Assembly (NCBI GenBank): GCA_030544215.1
Contig: JARZZO010000006.1
Coordinates: forward strand, 50,072,501 to 50,136,500
Direction of reading: 5' to 3'
DNA length: 64,000 bases
From: Zantedeschia hybrid cultivar
Lineage: Eukaryota > Streptophyta > Magnoliopsida > Alismatales > Araceae
In this document: positions 23,192 through 35,071 of the stretch, one piece after another
Layout: every line of letters begins with the position of its first letter
Numbering within the stretch: position 1 is the first letter of the stretch
Position numbers and translations under genes: made by a program
Notes under the pieces: model-generated
Database searches by the model: none
Seen by the model: the letters and a program-made list of their open reading frames with translations, nothing else
What the model was told of the DNA's origin: nothing

Positions 23192-25403
23192 TGATCGTTC
23201 CAAATTGTGCGTCATTAAACACTCATGAAAACGTTCAATCTAAATTTATCCGGCTCACTCAAATCAAATTTTGGAAATTAATAGCGGTGAGTCCGAGTCG
23301 ATCCACAGGGAGATAGAATTTTAATTTGGAAAACTTTGGACTTTAGTTATCTAAAAATAAGTGAGATTTTAAGTAAACTAATTACTTAATTAAACTAAAA
23401 TTAAGTTAACTAATGTTACCTAAAAATAGGATTAGTTAAATTAAACAAATCTTTTTTTTTTCTTTTCTTTTTCAGAAATTAAACACAAACATATATGGAA
23501 AATAAGCACGACTAAAAAAATTAACAAAGAAACTGTTATTTAACTAGGTGTAAATGATTAATTAACTAAAAATCATGAAACAACTTACAAGGTTTAATAT
23601 CCTAAATAAACAAAACATTAAATAACAACTGACTAATCCTAATTAAATAAACAACTATTATACTAATGGGGGAAGGGAAAGAATAAAATAAAAGCAATCT
23701 GTGGGTTTTTTTTGTGGAGACTGCCAGCTCAATGGACCGGGCTGGGGAAGAATGGCGCAGTGGACCACTGCTTCAGGTTGTTGGCTGCTTGGTTGCCGCT
23801 TGGTTCACGGGACAGGTGCTAGGCAGGAGGAAGAGATGCTGGAGCTTGCTTGGGACGTGGCTGCATGCGAGAGGAGCCGTGAAGCTGCATGCGAGAGGAG
23901 CCGTGAAGCTGCTGCTGGAGTGCTGCCGCTGGAGGTACAGCAGGTGAGTGGAGGTGGTGCTTGAGGAAGCTGCTGGTGCTCCGATGGAGGCTTGCATGTG
24001 CTGGTGAAGAGGCTTGCTGTGAACGCTGGCAGAAGCAGCTGCGTGGAGGTTGGCAGCCAGCTACGCGCCTACATGCATGCACTGGCAGCGCTGCCACGTG
24101 GAGCCGCTGGAGTGCTGCCGCTGGAGGTGCAGCGGGCAGGAGGAAGCCGTGGAGAAGCTGGAGTTGCTGGCAGCTGCTTCACCGCTCACAGGAGCTTTGC
24201 TGGCCGGCGCTGGTGTAGACGTGCAGCTGCTGTGAATGCTGGCAGTGTTGGAGAAGGCCAGCTGCTGGTGTTGGTGTTGGCCGGGTAGGAGGGGAGATGC
24301 TGCACGTTGGCCGGGTTGGAGGAGCTGCTGCACGTTGGCGGCTGGAGTAGCTGCTGCTGGGTGCTGCAGGCTTCACCTGGGACAGCACGTGGAGCCAGTC
24401 ACCGGAGAGAGAGAGACGTGGGGAGAGAAGAGAGGAGAGAGGGAGGAAGAGAGATGATTTGGTGCAGTCTTGCCGTGGGTTGCTGCAGGTTGCGGTGGAG
24501 AGAGAGAAGAAAAGAGAGAGGGAGGCAGAGAAGTTGCTGAAGAGGAGTTGGAAAATAGAATGGAGAGAGGAAGAGAGGGCTGCGTGGGAGAAAGAATAAG
24601 AGAGAGCAGAGACAGAGAATAGGGGCTGAGAAGTTCGGAATTGCAGAGGTTCTGGAGAAAGATTGGAGAAGGAAAAGGAGTAGGAATCCGAGTGGGAGAG
24701 GCTCGTGGAAGAGGGGTGAGGCTCGGAATTGGAGAAGGAGGGTTGTGGGAGAGAAAGGTTACGGAGGAGGAGAGACTAGGAAAATAGAGAGAGTTTTCGG
24801 CTGAGAAGAGAGGAGGGGGAAATATATAGAGAGGAAAAGAGACGTGGGAAAGGAAACTGGAGAGAAGGAAGGAATCAGAGACAAAAAAAAAAAAAAGGAA
24901 ACAGAGAGGAGAGAAGGAAACAGAGAGAATTGGGTTTGGGAAGGAAGATTTTTTTACAAAAAGGAAAGTAGATTTTAGGAAGGCGGCTGGTCCTTCTTAG
25001 GCATGGAATTAGGATAATATTAGGACATCAAATTACATTTTTACCCCTGCTTTAGTCGAATTTATTGAAATCCGAACACTAGACCTCTCCCAAATTTCCG
25101 GAAACTCCACCAGCTGCACTGCATCATCGGCATGTCCTGTTCACATAAAATAAATATAAATTAGCGCATTATCATAAAAATATCATCATATTTCTTTATG
25201 TCGTCTCGGTTTTGTCGAAAAACCGCAAATGCGCTATACTCCTTTAATCACATGAAATGATGATGTTTTTAAGTCAGAATTTGACGAAATTGGTACCGTT
25301 GGACTTGGTACACAATTATCTATCATTCCATGCTATTTTGCAGATAGAAACATGAGTATGATGCATATGATTGCCCTTAAATGATCAATTTAACACTTTA
25401 TCA
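23192..25403 (-). mobile_element. Solo LTR of an Athila-like element, nested in the composite
   Basis: A 2,212-bp solo LTR with a perfect TSD GGGTG (23,187-23,191 and 25,404-25,408). Its ends match those of the solo LTR at 15,885-17,667. It is longer mainly because of a G/A-rich and tryptophan/cysteine-codon-like GC-rich stretch (23,700-24,900) with local repeats, such as a GAGAGGAGCCGTGAAGCTGC unit in tandem near 23,870-23,912. No internal domain is present. Confidence 0.85.
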
Positions 25404-25671
25404 GGGTGCCTTCCCGCCTCGCGCCGCCGCCCTGTCAGCCCCTCGTCTGCTGCGCCCGTCCGTGCGAGCCACAGATCCTACCGGTCCACTGCACCAGGCG
25501 CCCCTTGGCCAGAAGCCTCTCTGCTGAGTTTATTTCCACTGTTGCTGTGGTGTTTGTTCATTTTACTTTTAGTTTGTTTAGTTCAATTAATCTTGAAAAC
25601 TCTCATTGTAATCTCCCTTTAAATACAGAATTTTGTATCAGTTTTCTTTTAAAAAAAAAAAAAAAAAAAAA
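25404..25671 (+). other. Composite 3' end with poly(A) tract
   Basis: Continuation of the interrupted LTR-like sequence after the solo LTR. It ends with 22 or so As (25,650-25,671) directly against polymerase codons of the chromovirus. Such a tail inside DNA suggests reverse transcription of a polyadenylated RNA. Confidence 0.6.
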
Positions 25672-26307
25672 CCTGCAGTACCACTTAAAGATGTGTGGCA
25701 TGCGCTTCCTCAGAAGAAGAATATATCAAATTATCATCTACAAATACCACCACAAACTGATCCAGGTAGGCCTTAAAGACTCGGTTCCTTAAATCCATAA
25801 AAGCTGCCGGAGCATTGGTCAAGCCGAAAGACAACCAAAAACTCATAATGCCCGTACCGACACCTAAAAGCCGTCTTACTCACATCAACCTTACGAATCC
25901 TCATCTAGTAGTACCTTGATCTCAAGTCAATCTTCGAGAATACCTTGGCAAACTATAACTGATCCATCAAATCATCGATTCTCGGAAGTGGGTACTTGTT
26001 CTTTATAGTTATCTTGTTCAGCTGTCTATAATCAATGCACAGTCTTAGAGAACCATCTTTCTTCCTAACAAACAGAACTGGAGCACCCTACGGAGAAGTA
26101 CTGGGACAGATAAAACCCTTATCCAGCAATTTTTGCAACTGTGCTTTCAACTTAGCGAGTTCGGCTGGAGCCATCCGATACGGGGCCTTAGACAAGGGTG
26201 CCATACCTGGTGCAAGCTCAATAGTGAACTCAACCTCCCGCTGAGGAGGAAGGCCAGGCAACTCCTCAGGAAACACATCAAAAGAAGTCACAGACTACAG
26301 GTATCTC
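25672..26307 (-). pseudogene. Chromovirus reverse transcriptase, N-terminal half
   Basis: The frame 26,291-26,088 has the DVFPEELPGLPP and PYRMAPAELAKLK blocks that open Gypsy reverse transcriptases, then a stop. Further conserved pieces follow on minus: VRKKDGSLRLCIDYR, LPRIDDLMDQL, FSKIDLRS and a catalytic VVFVDDNLIYSS at about 25,760-25,730. The frame is broken by stops near 26,085, 25,960 and 25,905. Sequence after the active site is lost at the composite insertion. The enzyme copies RNA to DNA; this copy is dead. Confidence 0.9.
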
Positions 26308-26799
26308 TCAAGGACTGGAACCACTACTAACATCAGCTACAACTACTGAGGCAAGGAAAGCCTTATAGCCACCAACAAGCAATCTCTGGGCCTTAAAAGC
26401 AGAAATAAGAATACTACGAGAAGAGAGCCTAATACCTTGGAAGTAGAAGGCCGGGACACCCAGAATGGAGAAACACACCATCTTCCTGTGGCAGTCCACT
26501 TCGGCATAATAGGCCTCCAACCAGTCCATACCGAAGATGACATCAAAGTCACGAATGGCAAGCACAACTAGCTGGACTGGTAACTCGTGACCTTCAATGG
26601 TCAAGGGAACCTCACTCAAACAGTTATAAGACAACATGAAATCCCCAGAAGGAACCTCAACCATCAGTCCATTAGATAACTCATCAATGGGTGCAGAAAG
26701 AATATCTACGAACTGCTTAGAAATAAAGGAATGCGAAGCACCCGAATCAATCAACACATGCGCGAAGTTTCTAAGAACAGAAAGTGTACCTTCCACCAA
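26308..26799 (-). pseudogene. Chromovirus aspartic protease
   Basis: A 163-codon stretch with the catalytic triplet in context (VLIDSGASHSFIS, near residue 17) and the later VIFGMDWL flap-partner block typical of Gypsy retropepsins. It is joined to gag through a region with stops near 26,880-26,925 and to the reverse transcriptase by a stop near 26,300. It cuts the Gag-Pol polyprotein during particle maturation. Confidence 0.85.
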
Positions 26800-26884
26800 G
26801 TTGGACGCACGAGCCTCCTTCCTGGTGATAGCAAGAATTCTCCCCTGGGTCCTCGGCTTCTTCTGATCACCCGGTCCCTGCCCC

Positions 26885-27933
26885 TAACTATTCCCCTGTA
26901 GGCAAAACCTCGCTCAATGGCCCTACTGGCCACAAGTATAACACCTCCCAAAAAAAGCAAAACATTGAGTCCCACCATGAGTACCACCACAATGTCGACA
27001 AGCTACCGGAAGCCTTTGAGCTGCCTCCTGTTGAGCACGGGACACCGACTGACTCAGCTGGCTCTGCATGGGTCTACTACCACCACTGTTGCCACTGCTG
27101 CTGCTACCACCTCGAAAGAACCTCCTGAATCTGGAGCCGAGTGAAGAAGATCCCGATCCAGACGAACGAGCTTCTACTGCTGTCTTCCCCTTGCCGTAAG
27201 TCGGCCCTTGAGTAACTAGTCCCCTCTCCCGAGCCGATTGATCGTACTGTGCCTCGACTGCCGCGGCACACATAACTGCTGACGCCAAGTCTGTACAAAA
27301 GTGGGACACCACAAAACTCCTCAAGTTGTACCTCAGTCCATCCACAAACCTCTTAGTCCGACGCCCTTCACCTTCTGAAATAAAGGGCACGAACCTCCCA
27401 AGCGAAAATTTCATCTGGCACTCGAGCACTGTCATGCTCCCTTGGGTCAACTCCATAAATTCCCTCTCCTTGGCCTTCTTGACATGCTAAGGGAAGTACT
27501 GTGCATATAATTCCTTCACAAATGTCTCCCATGGAATCTCCCTGAGATTCCTATCTGCATAAGATAAGCTCTTCAAAGTAGTCCACCAGTCATAGGCATC
27601 ATCCTTCAACATGAAGGTAGCCAACGGAGTCCTCTCAACAGCCGCACAATCCATGGTATCAAAAGTCTTCTCCAACTCCTTCAGCCAATGAGCTACCTCA
27701 TCAGGGTTGGGACGACCAGTAAAATGAGGCGGCTTTAGCTTTAGGAATTTCTCCAAAGCAGTTGAAGGCCCTCCCCGAGTACTAGAACTCTCACTAGGGT
27801 CTCGAGTATGATATCTGGTCATTGTGTCCATCATAGCCTCCATAAAACGCTCCATATTCGGCCTACCGGCCTCAGACCCACTAGGAACATCTCCCTGCTC
27901 CCTAATAACTGACACTCTCTTCCTAAGAGCCAT
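26885..27933 (-). pseudogene. Chromovirus gag with zinc knuckle
   Basis: The start is taken at 27,933 (MALRKRVS...). The first 148 codons hold the capsid block seen in plant chromoviruses (LKLKPPHFTGRPNPDEVAHWL and later YDWWTTL, WETFVKELYAQYFP). A TAA at about 27,485 interrupts the frame. The second part (27,456-26,923) has the FVDGLRYNLR segment, a Ser/Gly-rich stretch, CRHCGGTHGGTQC and then a CCHC zinc knuckle (CYTCGQ-GH-ARFC) broken by two stops. Gag forms the particle and binds RNA. Confidence 0.85.
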
Positions 27934-28072
27934 CTAATCGCCTACAGTCACAAGAATTAGAAATTTCTAATTATAATCCAAAACCCACACTACCGTCGTG
28001 CCTGTATGGGATAATGCATTTATTTGCTGAAATTTCGGTATTTAACCTAGTTATTCATTTATTTGCCAGACT

Positions 28073-28090
28073 GAATGCTCTGATACCAAT
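28073..28090 (-). other. Primer-binding site of chromovirus
   Basis: On minus, TTGGTATCAGAGCATTC directly follows the 5' LTR end GGGTCGTTACA. It is complementary to initiator tRNA-Met. The 140 bases between it and the gag start are the short leader. Confidence 0.9.
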
Positions 28091-28910
28091 TGTAACGACC
28101 CGCCACCCTATAATTAGGGATCTGATCACTAAATGGGTACAAAATCATTAAAATTTGGAGCCAAACCAGGATCTCGATAAGTCTGGGAAATAAATGATAA
28201 ACTAAGCTAAACATCTACATCATATTGAATTGTAAAAGAAGTACAGGAATTAAAAATTATTACAATTCAACTTGACTCAGCAAATAATTACATATTCCAA
28301 CTAAAAAGAAGTAATTAAGCGTACAAGCCTGAAAAGAAATAACAACTACATCGGGGCATACCCCGGAACGATGGTTGCTGGCGCGCAACCCGAGACAAAA
28401 CCCTCCTTGCTACGCCTGCCTAGAACTCTCACCTGAAAACCCCAGGAGGTGAGTCTCATCGAAATAGACTCAGTAGGGATCCTTCGATCCCCACCGCCCA
28501 CTCACGCACCTACAAGTGCAACAACATGAATAAAGGCAATTTAAATAAATCAAGCAGTAAACACAACTCTGAAACCACTCCACCACGGAGTCCACAACCA
28601 ACGTCTTGGCTAAACACGCAAACCACGTAGCCGAACGCGAAAAACACCGACCCGCTGAGACCAAACAACAACCCCTCGGATAGTACACTGGCTACTCTGG
28701 CCTGACCTAGCTCAAGGTGGTTCTGCTTCCCCCAGCACGACTGACACTCCGAATGTACTACTCCCACACCGGTACTAGCTATACCCTGGGGTACACCAGG
28801 TGACCCTCTCTCTAGGCGTCACCCCACCACTCCCACACCGGTGTCGTGTCACTCCCACACCGACACAGGTTGCCTAAGCGCGAACAACTGTCACTCTAGG
28901 CCCACGATCG

Positions 28911-30490
28911 TGATGGATATAGTGTCCTCTAAGCCAATCATAATACACCTACTTCAATCTGGTTCACTAATCAATGGCATAATTCATTATGTAGATTGGC
29001 ATATTTGTAATTGTGCATAATGAAGTCCATGAATATGTGCAATAGTCATCAAATTATGATGAGATCATAATAATGAGACTGATGACTTATAAACACATAT
29101 TCTCAATTGTTCCTAGTCGTAGGATATTTGAGAAGGACATCAAACATCCGGTAAGACTAGTACAGGTTATTCTAGCTCATATGATGAGGGTGACTGATCA
29201 CGTTAGTTACTCGTGTGGATACACAATGGTAAACCTGTAGGTGCTCATTGGGGAATGAGTTCATTGAACTGATCCAACATGAACTGCCGAATGGTAATTT
29301 ACCTGACTGTCAATCGGCTTGATTCATCGTCACAGTGGCGTGGTTGATCCTTGGACTTGAGACACCAAAGACACCTTGTCAGTGGACTTCTGGACTTTGA
29401 CCTTGACCTACGAATCCTTATCCACGGGATCTTTAATAGTCAAGGATCGGGTCCAGCAGAAGACCTTCGAAGGTGATTGTGTGTTCAATAAAGGATCGTT
29501 CGCTCTTAGGTAACTGGAGAGAGAATGCTCTAGAATAGATCCATAGGAGTCTTTGGCCAAAGCAGAAACAATATCAGAAAAGAGGTTTTCAGATATTGTA
29601 CAACGAAGTCTGATTCAAGTGAGTTGACCATCTAGGGTTTGACAGTTGACCATACCCTAGGTTAACTCGAGAGCATTGTACGAACGAAGGATTATAGCCA
29701 TCCGGTAACTGTGGACGGACAAGTTCCATGAGTGGGTTGCTGAACCCCATTACCTTCCGGGATCATGCGGTGTTGCTTGGCACCCAACTTGATCGGAAGT
29801 CCGACCGAATTTACATGCGATGTTAATTCGGCTAAGTAATTAGTTAATATCTAGATATTAATTGATTACAATAAGTCAATAACTAGTTATTAGACTTAAC
29901 GGGCTGAAAATCGGACTGGTAAATGGGCCTAGAGGGTCACACGCAATAAGATTCTCAGTCGGTGGTACATAAGTGGGATTTATATTAACTCAACAACTTT
30001 TGTGAAAAGTCGCGCCGACTTAATATATATACGTGATGTTGTGAAACCCTGGCCCAAGCTCCAAAGTTTCCCCATGCTGGCCGTCATCCCCCCTTTCTCT
30101 CTCCTTCTTTGGGCGCCCCGTTCGAGGCGCCGGAACAGTCTCTGTCTCCGTCGCGTATGATTTCCGAAAGTCGATAATTCCCATCGGCGGGTTTTCAGCA
30201 ATCGTTGCGGCGACGGATTTTCAGCGAGCGAGCTGATACGGACGAGGGAATGAGGACGAACCACCGCGGAGGATCGCGTGGATACCGCTGGAGGCCGCAC
30301 GCTTGTGCAGCTCACGACATCGCCTCAACGGAACCGAGATGGAAGCAGATTCGAATCCACGCACGGTAATCAGATTACAACCCAGTTTTCGGTTTTAGTT
30401 TTTCGTTCCAAATCGGATCAACGGGCATCGGGCAGGATATTTTATTCATCATTTCCGCTGCGTTCTTCGCATCCCGCCCAGATCCCAACA
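28911..30490 (+). repeat. 5' LTR of Copia 2
   Basis: A 1,580-bp LTR beginning TGATGGATATAGTGTCC and ending GATCCCAACA. It is clearly related to the other Copia LTRs in the window but forms a separate subfamily. A TATATATA-like promoter box lies near 30,020. Confidence 0.95.
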
Positions 30491-30491
30491 G

Positions 30492-30511
30492 TGGTATCAG
30501 AGCCAGGTTCC
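30492..30511 (+). other. Primer-binding site of Copia 2
   Basis: TGGTATCAGAGCCAGGTTCC follows the LTR after one base. It is complementary to the initiator tRNA-Met 3' end. Confidence 0.9.
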
Positions 30512-32404
30512 ACTCTGATCCGCTTCGGAACGACGAAATTAATATTCTAAAATTAATTCCATGGTGTATTTATAAGATCATCTGAGAGATTAAGGTATAA
30601 GATCAATATAAAGTATTAGAATTTTTTATTTGATTAAAGAAACTAATAATTTAGTATATAATTCACATAAATCATTAAAAGGATAATTGTATCCTCGCTC
30701 GATTGATCCTCATTGTACATTATAGTAATATGATAGAATGAGAAATTGCACCTTATTAAGATATGGTGCAATGTATAATAAGATTTTCCTAATTCTTATA
30801 TCCTTTTGAACATGAGTATGAACATTAGATATCCATACTTTACAGATGGTTCCAAATAAGTCAGTATGTGTCCATATAAGATATGGAAACCAAATAATTC
30901 ATATGAAATGTGAATTATGAACAAACCTGATTTCAAAGTCAAGTTATACCGTGATGTGAATTTGTGAAATGTCTAAAGAGTTTGGACATTATATTTATTG
31001 CTCAGACGATAATAAAATAATTATCGTCCTAAAAGCTGCCTTCTATGAAGAGGAATATGTCCTCAGAGAAGACAGTGGGAGCTGATAAAACTAGAAGATG
31101 TTCTAGATTCACAAGTTAACATAAGATTATTAGATAATCTTTAAGTTATATGGAACCATTCATAACACACATCAGAGAACTTCATAGATTTTTTGAGATT
31201 CTCTCAGTGACTAGAAGGATATGTTTGACATATCTGATTTAGCAAGATAAGAGGAGCTCAAAAATAGAATATGATCTAAAATCTATGATAATGATGCTCT
31301 CTATCATTACAACTTTGAGATTGATAAGTTTATTAGAATTCTACTTACCAATACTGCCTATCATATGATGAGATGATGATAGTTGGATATGAAAAGCGTT
31401 CTCTCAATGTGATTGAGGTAAAGATGTATATGATACACCTTTAAAGCTTTTAAAATATCCAGGAAGCAAGTTATGATTTCAAAGATCATTTTGAATCAAA
31501 CTTAAGCTTCCTAAGTTATAATAAAAGTTGACTTAATCGTCAAATACTATGTGATCATTAAGAATGATCACAGATTGTGTGTGTGTTCAAAAGGGACAGT
31601 GGGAGTATGGTCGCTTTAGTAATACTTTGTGATAATAACAAAGTCATTAAGAATGACATCAAGATGTTACTATCAGTGAAAGCATTATTAACCATGTTTT
31701 CCTCCACAATAGGTTTTAGTTATAATATTCCACGTACTGGAAATACGAATCTATTAAGATAGATCGGTGGGGATATTATATTGACATGTATGTCAAGATA
31801 TTTGGCATAAATTTCATAATAAGTTTCAATTGTTGAGACATGGAATTTATTCCTTTAGAGAAAAAGTTTCTTAAAGGATACATGAGTGAAATGCATCATT
31901 AAGCACTTGAGAAGTACCAAGGATGCACTCACATATATGGAGAGAATGATTTGAAACTATGAGCTCACACTAACTCAAATTTCAAGTCAAATAATGGATT
32001 CTACCTTCTAGAAGATAGGAATGAATTGGAAGGATTCTAATCCAGAACTCGATATTAAGGTGACGACATAAATAAGTGATACTGTTAATGGAACAGTATG
32101 GATGAAAAGATTCATCCCTGAACTAGATGTAGTTCTAAAAGGTCTCTGATAAAATCCCGTTGTTGTAGGACAACAGTGAGAGTGATCAATTGTGTGATCG
32201 AGCCATGGTCTCTTCAGAAGTTGCAGAACATTCTGAGGCTCCTTCACAAGTTCAGAGACAAAGGATAAAAGGAAATAACATAATGAAAAATATTCCATCT
32301 ATAGATAATTTAGCAGATCCCTGACCAAGTCTTAGTCACAGACTTTATGTGAACATCACCTAGATTTGATGGAGATCAAATGCGAAAGTGATTGGCTTGA
32401 GTCC
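30512..32404 (+). pseudogene. Copia 2 internal remnant of gag-pol
   Basis: No long frame remains. Recognisable scraps, in Copia order, are an acidic stretch EEEYVLREDSGS at 31,050-31,082 (compare EEEYLLQEDSGS in Copia 1), CVFKRDSGSMVALVIL near 31,578-31,625 (reverse transcriptase before the YVDD site, which is lost), a short piece near 31,860-31,920 resembling the segment before RNase H, and an IPLL-DN piece near 32,150 matching the RNase H end. The first 500 bases are AT-rich and show nothing. Confidence 0.7.
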
Positions 32405-32415
32405 AAGTGGGAGAT
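32405..32415 (+). other. Polypurine tract of Copia 2
   Basis: AAGTGGGAGAT lies directly before the 3' LTR start TGATGGATATAG. Confidence 0.85.
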
Positions 32416-33991
32416 TGATGGATATAGGTGTCCTCTAAGCCAATCATAAGACACCTACTACAATCTGGTTCACTAATCAATGGCATTAAATTCATTATTT
32501 AGATTGGCATATTTGTAATTGCGCATTGAAGTCCATGAATATGTGCAATAGTCATCAGATTATGATGAGATCATAATAATGAGACTGATGACTTATAAAC
32601 ACATATTCTCAATTGTTCCTAGTCGTAGGATGTTTGAGAAGGACATCAAACATCCGGTAAGAATAGTACAGGTTATTCCAGCTCATATGATGAGGGTGAC
32701 TGATCTCGTTAGTTACTCGTGTGGTGACACAATGGTAAACCCATAGGTGCTCATTGGGGAATGAGTTCACTGAACTGATCCGACATGAATCGCCGAATGG
32801 CAATTTACCTGACTGTCAATCGGCTTGAATCATCGTCACAGTGGCGTGGTTGATCCTTGGACTTGAGACACCAATGACACATTGTCGGTGGACTTCTAGA
32901 CTTTGACCTTGACCTACGAATCCCTATCCACGGGATCTCTAATAGTCAAGGATCGGGTCTAGCGGAAGACCTTCGAAGGTGATTGTGTGTTCAATAAGGA
33001 TCATTCGCTCTCAGGTAACTGGAGAGAGAATGCTTTAGAATAGATCCGCAGGAGTCTCTGGCCAGAGCAGAACAATATCAGAAAAGAGGTTTTCGGATAT
33101 TGTACAACGGAGTCTGATTCAAGTGAGTTGATCATCTAGGGTTTGACAGTTGACTATACTAGGTTAACTCGAGAGCATTGTGCGAATGAAGGATTATAGC
33201 CACACGGTAACTGTGGACGGACAGGTTCCATTAGTGGGTTGCTGAACCCCATTACCTTCCGGGATCATGCGATGTTGCTTGGCACCCAACTTGATCGGAA
33301 GTCCGACCGAATTTACATGCGATGTTAATTCGGCTAAGTAATTAGTTAATATCTAGATATTAATTAATTACAACAAGTCAATAACTAGTTATTAGACTTA
33401 ATGGGCTGAAAACCGGACTGGTAAATGGGCCTAGAGGGTCACACGCAATAAGATTCTCAGTCGGTGGTACATAAGTGGGATTTATATTAACTCGGGGACT
33501 TTTGTGAAAAGTCGCGCGACTTAATATATATACGTGCTATTGAGAAACCCTGGGCTAAGCTCCAAAGTTTCCCCATGCTGGCTGTCATCCCCCCTTTCTC
33601 TCTCCTTCTCTCGGCGCCCTGTTCGAGGCATCGGAACAGTCTACGTCTCCCTCGCGTATGATTCTCGAAAGTCGGGAATTCCCGTCGGCGGGTTTTCGGC
33701 AATCGTTGCGGCGACGGATCATCAACGAGTGAGCTAATATGGACGAGGGAACGAGGACGAACCACCGCAGAGGATCGTGTGGATACCGCTAGAGGACGGA
33801 CGCTTGTGCGGCTCGCGACATCGCCTCGACGGAACCAAGACGGAAGCGAATTCGAATCCGCGCATGGTAATCAGACAACAATCCGATTTTCGGTTTTAGT
33901 TTTTCGTTCCGAATCGGATCAACGGGCATCGGGCAGGATATTTTATTCGTCGTTTCCACTGCGTTCTTCGCGTCCCGCCCGGATCCCAACA
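32416..33991 (+). repeat. 3' LTR of Copia 2
   Basis: A 1,576-bp LTR, close to 28,911-30,490 with scattered substitutions and a few small gaps. Confidence 0.95.
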
Positions 33992-35071
33992 GATCGCACA
34001 AAACGCAACACGGTGCGATCCGATCACGTAGAAATCATCGTCCTCGAGTATGTTTTCAAACATGCATTTATCCTAACTATCTAACAATGTAGACACATGT
34101 TAATTGCATGCTTTAATGAGATTCTGTCTGGAATCGCGTCGCCCAAGGCCGACGTCATTCAAGACCCCTAAACTAGTTCATACGAAAACTGGCCTCGGAT
34201 GATGGCCTAAAATGCGTCGTGCAGGGTCGTCACCTTTTAAAAGGCGTCACTGTCCCTTGTTGCCTAATCACGATAGAAACAGAATCAGGCCTCGGGGTAA
34301 TCCGAACTTAAATCTCGTCGTAGGAGGCAACCGCCATTCAGAACGGCGTCGCTATCCCAAGACGCCATTTAACGTTCGCTAATAGGTTCCCCAGCCTTCC
34401 GAGTATAAAAAGTGGAATTTCATCACGAAAATCTCCTAAACATGCTAAAAAGTAGGAAAAACGTGGTTTTAAACAAAATACAACGGAGATCGTCACCTTA
34501 CCGGTTACTTGAACTCCTCTGAGCTTCAACCCGCCGGACCGCCACGTCACAAACCGCCGCCGGTACCACCGTGGACGCCGTTACTCCACCAACACGTTGG
34601 CCGCCGTCCGGAGAGCAATATGCCGCGGAGGAAATGGTGGTGGTAGTGGTGGAAATTTGGTAGGGGGTTTAATGGAGTGGTGGGAGAGGAAAGGAAAGAG
34701 AAGGGGGAAGGGAGAGCGAAGGGTTCGGAGAGAGAGAGCAGAGAGAAGAAAATGAGAGAAATGAGGGAAAGGAGGGAGGGGTTCGTAGGTTTAAACCAAA
34801 TCTAGCTAAAACGCGTCGCCCATCACCTATGCCATTCAAGTGACAAGATCAGGGCCATACTCTCGTGGCCCGAAACTGGCCCACATGGTGCCTACGTGGC
34901 ACCGACATAACACACTCTAAAACGCGTCTTCCTAATAAGACGCCATTTGAACCACGTCGAGCAAGCTCGACGCAATAAAGAACCTATGCTCCCAACCCCA
35001 CAAGGGCCCAAATCAAAGGGTCTGACACCGAAACTGACTCAATAACTGGATCCGGAACCTCAATCCTTATA

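Larger units (their letters stand above)
20405..25671. mobile_element. Foldback composite of Athila-like LTR sequence with poly(A)
   Basis: Between the two halves of the chromovirus polymerase lies a structure made of an arm (20,405-21,223), a spacer (21,224-22,280), the inverted second arm (22,281-23,096), more sequence (to 25,649, holding a solo LTR) and a run of As (25,650-25,671). The spacer ends with a purine tract (22,166-22,178) directly followed by TGATAAG, the start of an LTR running to the right. So the right half looks like the 3' end of a retroelement RNA, from internal region through LTR to poly(A). About 600 bases of the host polymerase are lost at the junction. No clean target-site duplication was found. 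Confidence 0.6.
28911..33991 (+). mobile_element. Copia 2, decayed non-autonomous element nested in LTR
   Basis: A 5.1-kb Copia reading left to right. The LTRs are 28,911-30,490 and 32,416-33,991; the TSD is GATCG (28,906-28,910 and 33,992-33,996). The primer site follows the first LTR and a purine tract precedes the second. The internal part is only 1.9 kb. It keeps scraps of Copia polyprotein in several frames, with most gag, integrase and polymerase sequence deleted. It could only have moved with enzymes from another element. Confidence 0.9.
12895..35071 (-). mobile_element. Tekay/Del-like chromovirus (Ty3/Gypsy), interrupted
   Basis: A Gypsy element nested in Tat A, with a perfect five-base TSD AATTG (12,890-12,894 and 35,072-35,076). 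The 3' LTR is at 12,895-14,786 and the 5' LTR at 28,091-28,910 plus 33,992-35,071. Read on minus: primer site, gag with zinc knuckle, protease, reverse transcriptase, RNase H remnant, integrase and a chromodomain-like tail, then a G-rich purine tract. This order and the tail place it among chromoviruses, most like Tekay/Del. Four insertions split it: a solo LTR in integrase, a foldback composite in the polymerase, a further solo LTR inside that composite, and a Copia in the 5' LTR. Stops occur in most frames. Confidence 0.9.
28091..35071 (-). repeat. 5' LTR of chromovirus, split by Copia 2
   Basis: The two parts are 28,091-28,910 and 33,992-35,071 (the first five bases of the latter are the duplicated target GATCG). 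Together they make about 1.9 kb, matching the 3' LTR. At its outer end the terminal CTTACA reads CTTATA, a C-to-T change. Confidence 0.9.

Noticed and set aside
22711..23316. Ser/Leu-rich 201-codon frame and overlapping Arg-rich frames in the foldback arms
   Set aside because: They come from CT/GA-rich LTR sequence that is open on both strands; the inverted arm gives the mirror-image frames at 20,325-20,843.
30492..30511. tRNA gene at the TGGTATCAGAGC sites
   Set aside because: Only the 18-20 bases complementary to the tRNA-Met 3' end are present, just after LTR ends; these are primer sites.
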